Shown here: in pieces, positions 56,680-64,000 of the stretch
How the letters are laid out: the number at the start of each line of letters is the position of its first letter
Position numbering within the stretch: the first letter of the stretch is position 1
From: Acanthococcus lagerstroemiae
Lineage: Eukaryota > Arthropoda > Insecta > Hemiptera > Eriococcidae
NCBI GenBank assembly: GCA_031841125.1
Contig: CM063112.1
Coordinates: forward strand, 18,254,603-18,318,602
DNA length: 64,000 nt
Direction of reading: 5' to 3'
Program-made: the position numbers and the translations under genes
The notes under the pieces: generated by a model
The model's database searches: none
Told to the model about the DNA's origin: nothing
What the model saw: only the letters and a program-made list of their open reading frames with translations

Positions 56680-57620
56680 GAAAATTTAGTAACCGAATGA
56701 ACAGTGTCATTGTATTCATCGATACAACGCAGGGCAGAAATGGCCCAATTCGCCTTATTTTGAGGAGAGTTAATTCGGCACCTAAGCCGATTGACAGGGG
56801 TCTGATTAAGACGTTCGTTGATGCCATTAGAAAAGGGGGCATCGGTGGCTGTAAGAATACGAGTAATCCCTTGGGAGTTTAAATAATTTTCAAATTTGGC
56901 TGAAGTAAGACCGCTGTATTGGTCAGTGAGGAGGAGGCCAATTTTATTTGCCTTCTGAACACGAGAAACCAGCTTGATGAAATCATTTGCATTTTGAGTA
57001 GCTGAGGTAGAAATAAAAGCGAACCGCGTAAAGTGGTCAACTAAGAGGTGAATGTACTTTTTTGACGAGGTTTCGTCTCCGAAGCCGCCAATGGTATCTA
57101 ATGACATAATTTCGTATGGCTTCGAAGCGGGCCCTAAGTGTCCTAATAAACCACGTTTTCTGCTTGTCCTAGTTTTGTTTTTTATACAAATGGTGCACTC
57201 AGAGGTGATCTTTTTAATTATTTTATAGATACTTTTTGCGTAATACAGGGGTTGTAACATATTAAGCATGTGGGGGTAACCGATGTGACCAAAATTTTCG
57301 TGAATGCGCAATGCTAAGAGAGTACAAGCGTCGTCAGTAATAACGACCGTTTTCCTGTCATTTATGGTAATGTAGCGTATCGCATTAGAATCTACGATTT
57401 CGTTTGTAAGGGCGGGCAACTGGGACTGATCGGCCTTAATTTCGCTAATTGAAAGCATGTTCACAGTTTTTATTACGTCTGTGTTAATCATAGCTTGCGG
57501 GTCCAACACCGGATTATGGGATAAACAATCCGCTTCTTGGTTTAGTATTCCGGGCCGATATATGAGATCAAAGTCGAACTGCGAAATGAGTTATGCATCT
57601 AACCGACGTTTTCGGATCGG
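56680..57620 (-). pseudogene. Gypsy (Ty3-type) pol fragment 1: end of RNase H and integrase
   Basis: On the minus strand the fragment opens with the RNase H tail FDLIYRPGILNQEADCLS (about 57600). The integrase follows, with a zinc-binding motif (HENFGH..H and CTIC), VDHFTRFAFI, TDQYSGLTSAKFENYL and NGINERLNQTPVNR. It breaks off at SPRYLLLG near 56680, where copia reverse transcriptase text begins in another frame. A stop precedes the RNase H tail. No env-like frame is seen. It is a dead fragment. Confidence 0.8.
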
Positions 57621-57771
57621 TTGGCGAAACTACGCAAGCGAGAGTAACTTTAACTTTCATTATTACGATAACGACACAGCGAGTACCCGGTAAAAATCTC
57701 GCAGAAACTACCGAATATTTCGATTTATAAGATCAATCAATGATGAAATCTAAATATTCAATTTTATTCGA

Positions 57772-58296
57772 TGTAAAACGAGCAAATCGAAATAAATGTT
57801 CGTAGTTACAAAATATAACGCGAGAGAACTACAAGGTACCAGCGATATAAAAAGAATGAACATTAAATAATATGATAACGTCGAGCAGTTACAGGCCGGT
57901 ACTAACTGGACCGCCTTCAGATGCAGGAAATAAGCTAAGTCGCTAAAACCTGAATACAAAGGGGAAGGAGAGATATCTATGAAAGTGGATAGCTCATAGA
58001 ATTCTGTTGGAAAGACCAACTGAATTATATATATATATAAGTTCGAAATAAACTAGGACGTAATCGATGCGAGAATATAATTAATAATGAATCGATTAAA
58101 CGTGCGGTTACAATTTCGCGTAAATGACTGAATCGGCGAGAACGTGCACTCGGTGCTATTACAATAATCGCTCTAACAGATATACATGATTTAACAATAT
58201 TCGGGTACTCCGATAAGACACATACAATCAGCGTGCAAGCTTCAACGGGATGAAGACTACGTGTTCCAAGAAGAGGCAGTCAGACGAATTCTTACA
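57772..58296 (-). repeat. Gypsy-type LTR candidate (about 525 bp)
   Basis: On the minus strand it starts TGTAAGAATTCG right after a polypurine tract (tgtgggggga at about 58297-58307) and ends with the inverse TTTTACA at 57772, giving TGTAA..TTACA termini. A TATA-rich run lies at about 58026-58041. It follows gypsy integrase fragment 2. The left boundary is less certain (57741 is also possible). Confidence 0.5.
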
Positions 58297-58379
58297 TCCC
58301 CCCACATCAAGATGAACCTTGGGGAGGTGAAGACCCAAACTGTCAAGACGATGCTGCGGTCTAGCTGGGTCTACATCAG

Positions 58380-59467
58380 CCGTTGCTCCATTCGATGCAA
58401 CTCAAAAGTGTCACCGTGTCACTTTCGTCAACCATTGCAGCGGTCATAGACTTATGTAATGGCAGCATAAGAACTATGGATTTCGTTTGATGTAATGAGA
58501 CCATGTTCATCCTTTGCATGGTTCTAAGCTGCACTACATTAACGAATTCGAGGACTTCCGTGTCCGTCATTATTACAAGAGGAGTGACAGTTTGAGTCTT
58601 CAGTTTCGGAACGGCTAAGCGGAATTATCTTGCTAATATGGTACAGCCTTGTTTCTTTTTTATGCAGGCCTACGTCTATTTCGTAAACTGAATTTGAGAT
58701 TTTTCGATGAATTGGAACTGGTCCTATACGTATTTCATCTAATTTTCCCCTATTTAATTTGTTTCCGTTTTCCACATACACCATTTCATTTTCATTTAAT
58801 TCTACATTTTTCCTACTTTTGTCATATCGTTTTTTATTCCTGTTGTGATCTTTTTTTGAATTTTCGAAAGCTGTTTTTCTGTCTGACTCGAGGTTTCTGA
58901 TTTTTCGTAATTCTAATGGGATTATTTCGGGTTCTATTGCGTTCATTAAGTAATTTGGAGAGAAGCCTGTAACGCTGTGTATAGTATCATTATATTCTTG
59001 AACACATGTTTTTGCTATTGTCGTCCAAGCGAGTTTTGTTTTATTTTCATTCATGCGACATCTTATTCTGTTCACAAGAGTCTGGTTTAACCTTTCGTTA
59101 AGACCATTTGAGGCTGGACTATCAATCGCCGTAAATATGTGTACAATATCTTTTTGTCGTAAGAATTCTGTGACTTCTTGCGAACACAATCCTCCATATT
59201 GATCTGTGATCAGCGTCCCTATCTTATTCGATTCTCCTACCTTTTTGATTAGCTTAATGAATTCCGCCCCTGTCTGATTCGCTGAAGTTAAGATGTATGC
59301 AAATCGGGTGAAGTGGTCGACCAGCAAGTGAAGGTACCGTTTTGTAGACCTCCTTCCACCGAACCCACCAATGGTGTCCAGTGACATAATCTCGAATGGT
59401 TTCGTTGCTGGTCCTAACTGACCTAGGAGACCTAACTTCATATTTATTCTGCTTTTGTTTTTTATCC
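58380..59467 (-). pseudogene. Gypsy pol fragment 2: integrase core and C-terminal domain
   Basis: A minus-strand frame from about 59467 to 58539 starts just after the expected zinc-binding CxxC. It has KNKSRINMKLGLLGQLGP, LLVDHFTRFAYI, TDQYGGLCSQEVTEFL, the third catalytic acid in SNGLNERLNQTLVNR, and a basic C-terminal domain with YDKSRKNVELNENEMVYV and YHISKIIPL. It resembles fragment 1 but is clearly a different lineage. Upstream text at 59468 is unrelated, so it is 5'-truncated. From 58539 to 58310 the sequence leads to the purine tract and LTR. Confidence 0.82.
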
Positions 59468-59876
59468 AGCAACGTTGCCAATATTACTCCTGATGGAATC
59501 ATGTTGTCGTTGCATTCCGGTTGGGATAAGCGACGTGTACCGCAGTTACAGGATAGTGCGAGTGAGATGAATTGCGAGGCGAGGTACAAAGTGAATGTTA
59601 ATTCCTCTCCCTAATCGTGCCGTTTGCGTCTGGTGGGGTACAGGAGTCAAAGACAGGATACCACGGACAATAATAGCTATCTGGTTAAAAACTGATACAA
59701 GCAACAACATCCTGCATACTCTTAGATTGCCATATGGAAGTGGGGGGTGCTGCTAGACAGAACATGCATGGCGACTTATCGTTTATGCACCCTTGTAACT
59801 CGTCGCCACACCTAACGAATGAAAACTCTGAATTTGTCCGCGGAAATCTCCTCTTTAAATTGATACTAACGCAGGG
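59468..59876. other. Unassigned sequence between gypsy fragment 2 and the direct repeat
   Basis: No domain, exon or terminal repeat is recognised. Small frames occur on both strands. Confidence 0.4.
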
Positions 59877-60192
59877 CAAAGAAAATGGATTAGAAATACG
59901 TACCTTTGTATTAATTTAAAGTACGAAGCAGAACACGAACAAAATACGAACGCAGCACTCGTTTACACTTTAAAATCGCACTGAACTCGCAGACTCGTAC
60001 GAACACTTGCAGCAGAATGTAATAACGGTTACCGCGTGGACGTGTATTGTGCTAGTGCTCATAAACTGGTTTATATTCTGCTCTGCCGTGCAAAATCTTG
60101 TCTACAGCGGTTCGACGTTGTTAGATAGTACCTATTGAGCGTCTGAAGTTAGCACACGAATTTACGTGAGTACATATTCAAAATGTCTATTG
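59877..60192. repeat. 316-bp direct repeat, left copy (partner 62042-62357)
   Basis: From aaagaaaatggattagaa to ttcaaaatgtctattg this block is almost identical to 62042-62357. It contains, in reverse orientation, part of the Hsp90 first leader exon with its splice donor and a tataaa box. It also holds the ATG and first codons that begin non-LTR ORF1 in the right copy. The two copies are in the same orientation and bracket 1.85 kb. Confidence 0.88.
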
Positions 60193-61850
60193 TTGCTAGA
60201 CGACTGAGGTACCATGGTGGTCTTATCATCCTTCCAAATTTTACAGTGTAATCCTTAATATCCGCAGGAAGTAAATTGTAAGTCGGAACTAAGAATAATA
60301 GTTTCCAGGAAGTGTTTCTCTTGTATCTCGCAATACGTAATTCGTTTAGAGCGAGCCCTGTGGGCTGCAGTACATCCTGCCTTGAAAATTGTTCTCTTGC
60401 TACGGCAAATTTTTCTGGTTGAAACAGTCCCAATTCCTCCATATTGAATTTGTTTGCTTTGCCGATTTCAGCATTCTGTACCTGTAAAAGTCAAAATATT
60501 ATAAAGAAATATTTCCGCTACGTGTTGTATGTACAATTACAAAATAGAAATATTGATACTAAACTGTACTGTTTGCTTCTTGTTTCTTCTGTTCAATCGA
60601 TTCAGAATTTTTTGTAGGGCTTATTTCTATGACATAATGCAGACTTGTGTCCTCCCACACTTCAAGGTATACACCCAAATTTTGGAAATCAGCGGGCATA
60701 ACGTCGTTGTACACTATCGCTCCAAAAGTATTTAACATTGTTACTACATTAACTCGTTGTACAACTCTGTTATCAAAGATTATTCGCCAGTGCGGTTCTC
60801 CGTCGTTTTTGATGTTGTCCTTTTCTTTCACTTTGCCTACTGTTGTTGTGTATATTATCTCTAAACGAAGAAACATATAGCTGAGTTCACTGTAATCAAA
60901 ATCCTCTAGTATGCCTCTAGTTTCGTCATAAAACGGTTGGCCCGGCTCATCGAGATCAGGAATCCTGAATGTGTATAAAAATGAGTAGAATCAATAACAT
61001 CATACGTGTGAGATAAATTGGTCGGAGACCATTGTACGCATCCACCCATCTACTGTTATTACCGTTATTAGTTAGGCTATGTGTTCTGTATGCCCAAAAT
61101 TGAATACCATTATTATTTAAAAAATACATTTTCATCCGTCATTCAGCCATCTCTCTCTTTCTGCCCCTCTTTCACTCTCACTCCTCCTCCCCTCTTTCTC
61201 TTTTTGTCTGCTACTGCTAACGCGCAATCTCAAAACTTTTTTGTATACAGTATGTAATTGACAACTTGTTATTGCTGGCGGATTTACAAGTTACTGTTCT
61301 ACAGGTAGGCAATTACATACCTTTTAAGGCGATTTATGGACAAATGCCTAAGCACAGGTCGTGAATTACCACAAAAGAATACATTATGCAATTTGTTAAA
61401 ATGTGAGTGTTTCCATTCGGTGAGACACACATTTCTGTAATTTTCGTATACAACGTGTTCCTTGTATCTGGGAAAAAGCAGACTGTAGTAGATGTACTCT
61501 TTACTGCTGTAGTACAACTTGTTCACCCTGTAAAAATATGCGTATAGTACACGGTTTGTTATTGAACTTGACGATAATACCTACAGAATCATGATTTAAG
61601 GGAGACAGTAAATTAGACAGCTTACCTATGGACACACGACATTAAAGTGGCAGCCGATTTAGATGAAGGACCGTCTTGAGTGAAACACACACAGAATGTG
61701 TCTTCGTCACAAACGAAAGAATCGTTTGAAGAACGACATTGGTCATGGAACAATGCAACAAACGATTTTTCATTTTCCGATGGAAACCAAAATCCGTCAT
61801 ACTTAAACATCTCATTTTTCAAAAGGGTCGTGGAAATGTGCCCCACATTG
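60149..61850 (-). CDS. Unidentified multi-exon gene fragment
   Basis: Four minus-strand exons can be linked: about 61846-61627 (ends at a gtaagc donor), 61530-61319 (acceptor tttacag, donor gtatgt), 60960-60562 (acceptor attcag, weak donor gtttag) and 60479 down to about 60193 (acceptor ttttacag). Phases agree across the first two junctions. Recognisable text includes FKYDGFWFPSENEKS, LLFPRYKEHVVYENYRNV, IPDLDEPGQPFYDE, EPHWRIIFDNRVVQRVNVVT and RPPWYLSRLATI. I do not recognise the family; there is no signal peptide or membrane helix. The last exon runs into the 316-bp repeat, where a stop appears at 60149. It may be a host gene truncated by rearrangement, or cargo of a mobile element. Confidence 0.55.
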
Positions 61851-61854
61851 ATCG

Positions 61855-61909
61855 TTGTTTTGTTATTTCGTTGTTTCGTTATTTCGTTTTGTTTCGTTTG
61901 CCATCCCTG
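61855..61909. mobile_element. Terminus of a CAGGGATGGCAAA hAT-like element
   Basis: The run of tatttcgtt motifs ends in cgtttgccatccctg at 61909, directly against Hsp90 leader sequence. The same terminus type ends at about 44711. The opposite end was not found; it may have been removed at the 60192 junction. Confidence 0.55.
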
Positions 61910-61910
61910 A

Positions 61911-62180
61911 TTTATTCAGTGGGTAACCACACCAAAACTACGACTTCACCAAAAATTCAACAGTGACGGACACAATGACATAGCCGAAAATAGTAATGGA
62001 TTCCAAAGCTCTGCTCTGTAAATGATAAATAAACACGACTTTAAAGAAAATGGATTAGAAATACGTACCTTTGTATTACTTTAAAGTAAGAAGCAGAACA
62101 CGAACAAAATACGAACGCAGCACTCGTTTACACTTTAAAATCGCACTGAACTCGCAGACTCGCACGAACACTTGCAGCAG
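61911..62180 (-). pseudogene. Hsp90: Third Hsp90 5' leader fragment, inverted
   Basis: On the minus strand, 62180-62069 matches the first non-coding Hsp90 exon of copies 1 and 2 (ttctgctgcaagtgttcgtg), with about 36 extra bases. Then come the gtacgt donor, the short intron and acceptor atttacag, and the second leader exon from 62016 down to cccactgaataaat at 61911. A hAT-like terminus follows. No Hsp90 coding sequence follows. Upstream of it (62181-62357) a tataaa box at 62240-62235 could serve as promoter. Confidence 0.8.
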
Positions 62181-62347
62181 AATGTAATAACGGTTACCGC
62201 GTGGACGTGTATTGTGCTAGTGCTCATAAACTGGTTTATATTCTGCTCTGCCGTGCAAAATCTTGTCTACAGCGGTTCGACGTTGTTAGATAGTACCTAT
62301 TGAGCGTCTGAAGTTAGCACACGAATTTACGTGAGTACATATTCAAA

Positions 62348-63190
62348 ATGTCTATTGATGTTAATTTTATATCCGAGCTAAAAGCTATGATGGAAGACAT
62401 CAAGGCGATCAAAATTACAGTGGCCAAAATGGACCAAACCATAACCTTGTTCGCCTCGCAAATCTCCCAATTACAGCAAGATAATACCCAGCTGAAAAAT
62501 AAGGTGGATGCGTTAACACGTCAAAACGAAGAACTTTCTAGGAAGCTGAACGACTTAGATCAGTACTCTAGAATAGACAACGTGCTAATAAATGGTGTTC
62601 CGTATACCGAAGAAGAAAACGTCGCGAACGTAGTAAAAAATATTGCGAAACACCTTCAGGTAAAACTAGAAGACCACGATATAAATGCAGCTCACCGTTT
62701 GAGAGCTAATCCTGGTAAAATTCCGGCGATAATTGCACGTTTAAACAACAGAATTAAAAAATCTGAGTTGATCAGAAACTCCAAACGTTTACGGGCACAC
62801 GGAAGCGAACTAAATCTGAACCCAGCTCTTCCAATCTATGTGAGCGAACAGTTGTCTTCCTACACGCTATCTCTATATAAGAGAGCAATGGAACTAAGAA
62901 ACCAAAAACGCATCGAACACGTATGGGTCCGTGAAGGGAAAGTGTATATCAAAGAACAGGAGGATAGTCGGAGCATAAAAATAAAAACCGAAGGTGATCT
63001 ACCTAAACCCGAGTCCGAAGATAATGGAGGCTACCAATCAAACGAAAACGAAGGGAGCATCGAATCGAAACCATCGCAAGTCTCAAATACCTTAAACACT
63101 AGGCTGGGACCAACGATGAAGCTATCTCAGCTAAGTTCGAAACCAAATCGCCAGCGAAGAAACACATCGAAGACACGCACACAAAGATAA
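62348..63190 (+). CDS. Second non-LTR retrotransposon, ORF1
   Basis: The frame encodes 280 residues. Residues 10-75 form a coiled coil (repeated LKAMMEDIKAIK, QISQLQQDNTQLKNKV). The LDQYSRIDNVLINGVP motif follows, then AAHRLRANPGKIPAIIARL and a basic C-terminal tail. It is the counterpart of the ORF1 at 49068-49884 but of a distinct lineage. The start codon lies in the duplicated 316-bp block. ORF2 starts 28 bp after its stop, on the same strand. Confidence 0.82.
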   Translation: MSIDVNFISELKAMMEDIKAIKITVAKMDQTITLFASQISQLQQDNTQLKNKVDALTRQNEELSRKLNDLDQYSRIDNVLINGVPYTEEENVANVVKNIAKHLQVKLEDHDINAAHRLRANPGKIPAIIARLNNRIKKSELIRNSKRLRAHGSELNLNPALPIYVSEQLSSYTLSLYKRAMELRNQKRIEHVWVREGKVYIKEQEDSRSIKIKTEGDLPKPESEDNGGYQSNENEGSIESKPSQVSNTLNTRLGPTMKLSQLSSKPNRQRRNTSKTRTQR

Positions 63191-63217
63191 AATACGAACT
63201 CCGCTTGCCCAGAAAAA

Positions 63218-64000
63218 ATGGTCAGGGGCAAGAGAGACCAGAACCAAAACGCAGTCGTTCCCTTAAAATTAGCAACCCTTAACGTATGTACTCTCAAAAC
63301 GGAAGAAAATCTAACTGAGCTGGAGGAGGCCTTCGAGGAAAGCGATATCCAGATACTGGGCTTATCAGAAATAAGACGGCCAAACGAAATGATTCAAACT
63401 ACAAAATATAACCACCTATTAGTTCACACAGGCTGTAACGCAGGGCAAAGGGGAGTAGGTTTCATAATTCGCAAAGAAATTATAAATAACCTGGCAGAAT
63501 TCAGAAGCATATTCGATAGATTAGCGTTAATAAACATCCAAATAGGTACTCGTAAACTTAGAATAATTCAGGTTTATGCCCCAACATCCACCTCAAATGA
63601 AAATGAAATTGAAAGCTTTTATAAACAACTATCCGATACTCTGAACCAAAATGGTGCGATAAACGACACATTTATTATTGGCGATTTCAACAGTCAAATC
63701 GGTAAAGGAAAAAATGCAGAAGAATACACCATAGGAGAGCACGGATACCGAAAAAGGAATGCTAGAGGGTGGAGACTGTTAAGATTCTGCGAGGAATTCA
63801 ATTTAAAAATACAAAACACGCTATTCAAAAAAAGAGGGGGTAGAATCTGGACCTGGATATCACCAAACCAGGACTTCAAAGCTCAGTTAGATTATATCAT
63901 TACCTCTACAAATGTTAACTATGTTACAAATTGCGAAGCAAGACATTTTAAAAGAAAAACTAACCTAATTAATAAAATTCTCGAGACTACAAAAAGCATC
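63218..64000 (+). CDS. Second non-LTR retrotransposon, ORF2 (endonuclease part, runs off the window)
   Basis: Starting at ATG 63218, the frame stays open for 261 codons to the window end. AP-endonuclease motifs are present: LKLATLNVCTLKTEENL, DIQILGLSEIRR, RGVGFIIRKE, IIQVYAPTSTS, FIIGDFNSQIG and LDYIITS. The usual SDHR motif at the end of the domain is not visible: the text passes from NCEARHFKRK to TNLINKILE, so a small deletion there is possible. The reverse transcriptase should lie beyond 64000. Confidence 0.82.
   Translation, partial: MVRGKRDQNQNAVVPLKLATLNVCTLKTEENLTELEEAFEESDIQILGLSEIRRPNEMIQTTKYNHLLVHTGCNAGQRGVGFIIRKEIINNLAEFRSIFDRLALINIQIGTRKLRIIQVYAPTSTSNENEIESFYKQLSDTLNQNGAINDTFIIGDFNSQIGKGKNAEEYTIGEHGYRKRNARGWRLLRFCEEFNLKIQNTLFKKRGGRIWTWISPNQDFKAQLDYIITSTNVNYVTNCEARHFKRKTNLINKILETTKSI

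Larger units (their letters stand above)
51664..56680 (-). pseudogene. Copia pol remnant (reverse transcriptase and RNase H), split by a piggyBac insertion
   Basis: The 5' part, 56680-55822 on the minus strand, starts inside the reverse transcriptase with APGANAVTVKC, QMDVHTAFLKGE and YGLWCSPLRW. It shifts frame near 56335 and continues with the catalytic LIYVDDVWIAGDD and KDLGKAQKFIGL. The piggyBac element 52189-55817 then intervenes. The 3' part, 52184-51664, is the RNase H with ADADFGGD, STSGIVV, SLSSAEAEYIALSEA and a C-terminal LTKSLGRERFEKF. Across the single TTAA the frame is preserved, so piggyBac landed in an otherwise readable stretch. Gag, protease and integrase are absent; the 5' edge abuts a gypsy fragment. 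Confidence 0.85.

Noticed and set aside
56697..56882. Plus-strand frame over the gypsy integrase
   Set aside because: It is antisense to a clear integrase domain.
59863..59877. A 15-base match (taacgcagggcaaag) to the non-LTR ORF2 at about 63436
   Set aside because: The flanks do not match, so it may be chance; too short to claim a shared origin.

Overview
The window is nuclear DNA from an invertebrate animal, most likely an arthropod. The reasons are GT-AG introns inside coding regions, an Hsp90 gene ending in MEEVD with heat-shock elements and a TCAGTT initiator, a two-exon TOMM5, a Pasha/DGCR8 retrocopy, and a dense load of hAT, Harbinger, piggyBac, copia, gypsy and non-LTR elements. No bacterial operon, CRISPR array, rRNA or convincing tRNA was seen. 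All calls come from reading the sequence by eye; no database was searched, and splice sites and family names are inferences from sequence pattern.

Layout. 1-1240: a ~286-bp tandem repeat, then AT-rich degenerate repeats in two opposed orientations. 4340-5545 (-): a decayed, intronless copy of pasha. 6535-17446 (+): a nine-exon SLC16-type monocarboxylate transporter whose fifth intron holds a 4.3-kb element with long terminal inverted repeats. 17868-18103 (-): a tiny two-exon TOMM5. 20134-22309 (+): Hsp90 copy 1, truncated at its 3' end. 22.6-29.3 kb: a Harbinger element with a Myb/SANT-like gene (+) and a DDE transposase (-), the latter interrupted near its start by a hAT-like element. 29563-35149: three transposons nested one inside another, each with recognisable target-site duplications, the innermost a 3.6-kb palindrome. 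36.5-37.3 kb: a duplicated Tyr/Arg-rich reading frame. 37695-40785 (+): Hsp90 copy 2, with a heat-shock promoter and an in-frame deletion of 91 codons in the ATPase domain. 41-45 kb: several MITEs. 44997-50825: a three-exon zinc-finger gene and coiled-coil exons, separated by a full-length non-LTR retrotransposon (45852-50152). 51.4-59.5 kb: a copia remnant carrying a piggyBac element, fused to one gypsy fragment and followed by a second gypsy fragment with an LTR. 59.9-62.4 kb: a third, inverted Hsp90 5' leader, a 316-bp direct repeat and unidentified exons. 62348-64000: a second non-LTR element running off the end.

The most notable points are the two Hsp90 copies with complementary lesions (neither can encode a full protein here, so real duplication and misassembly must be separated), the promoter-bearing third Hsp90 leader placed upstream of unrelated exons, the nested transposon stack, and a Harbinger gene pair whose reading frames are otherwise intact.
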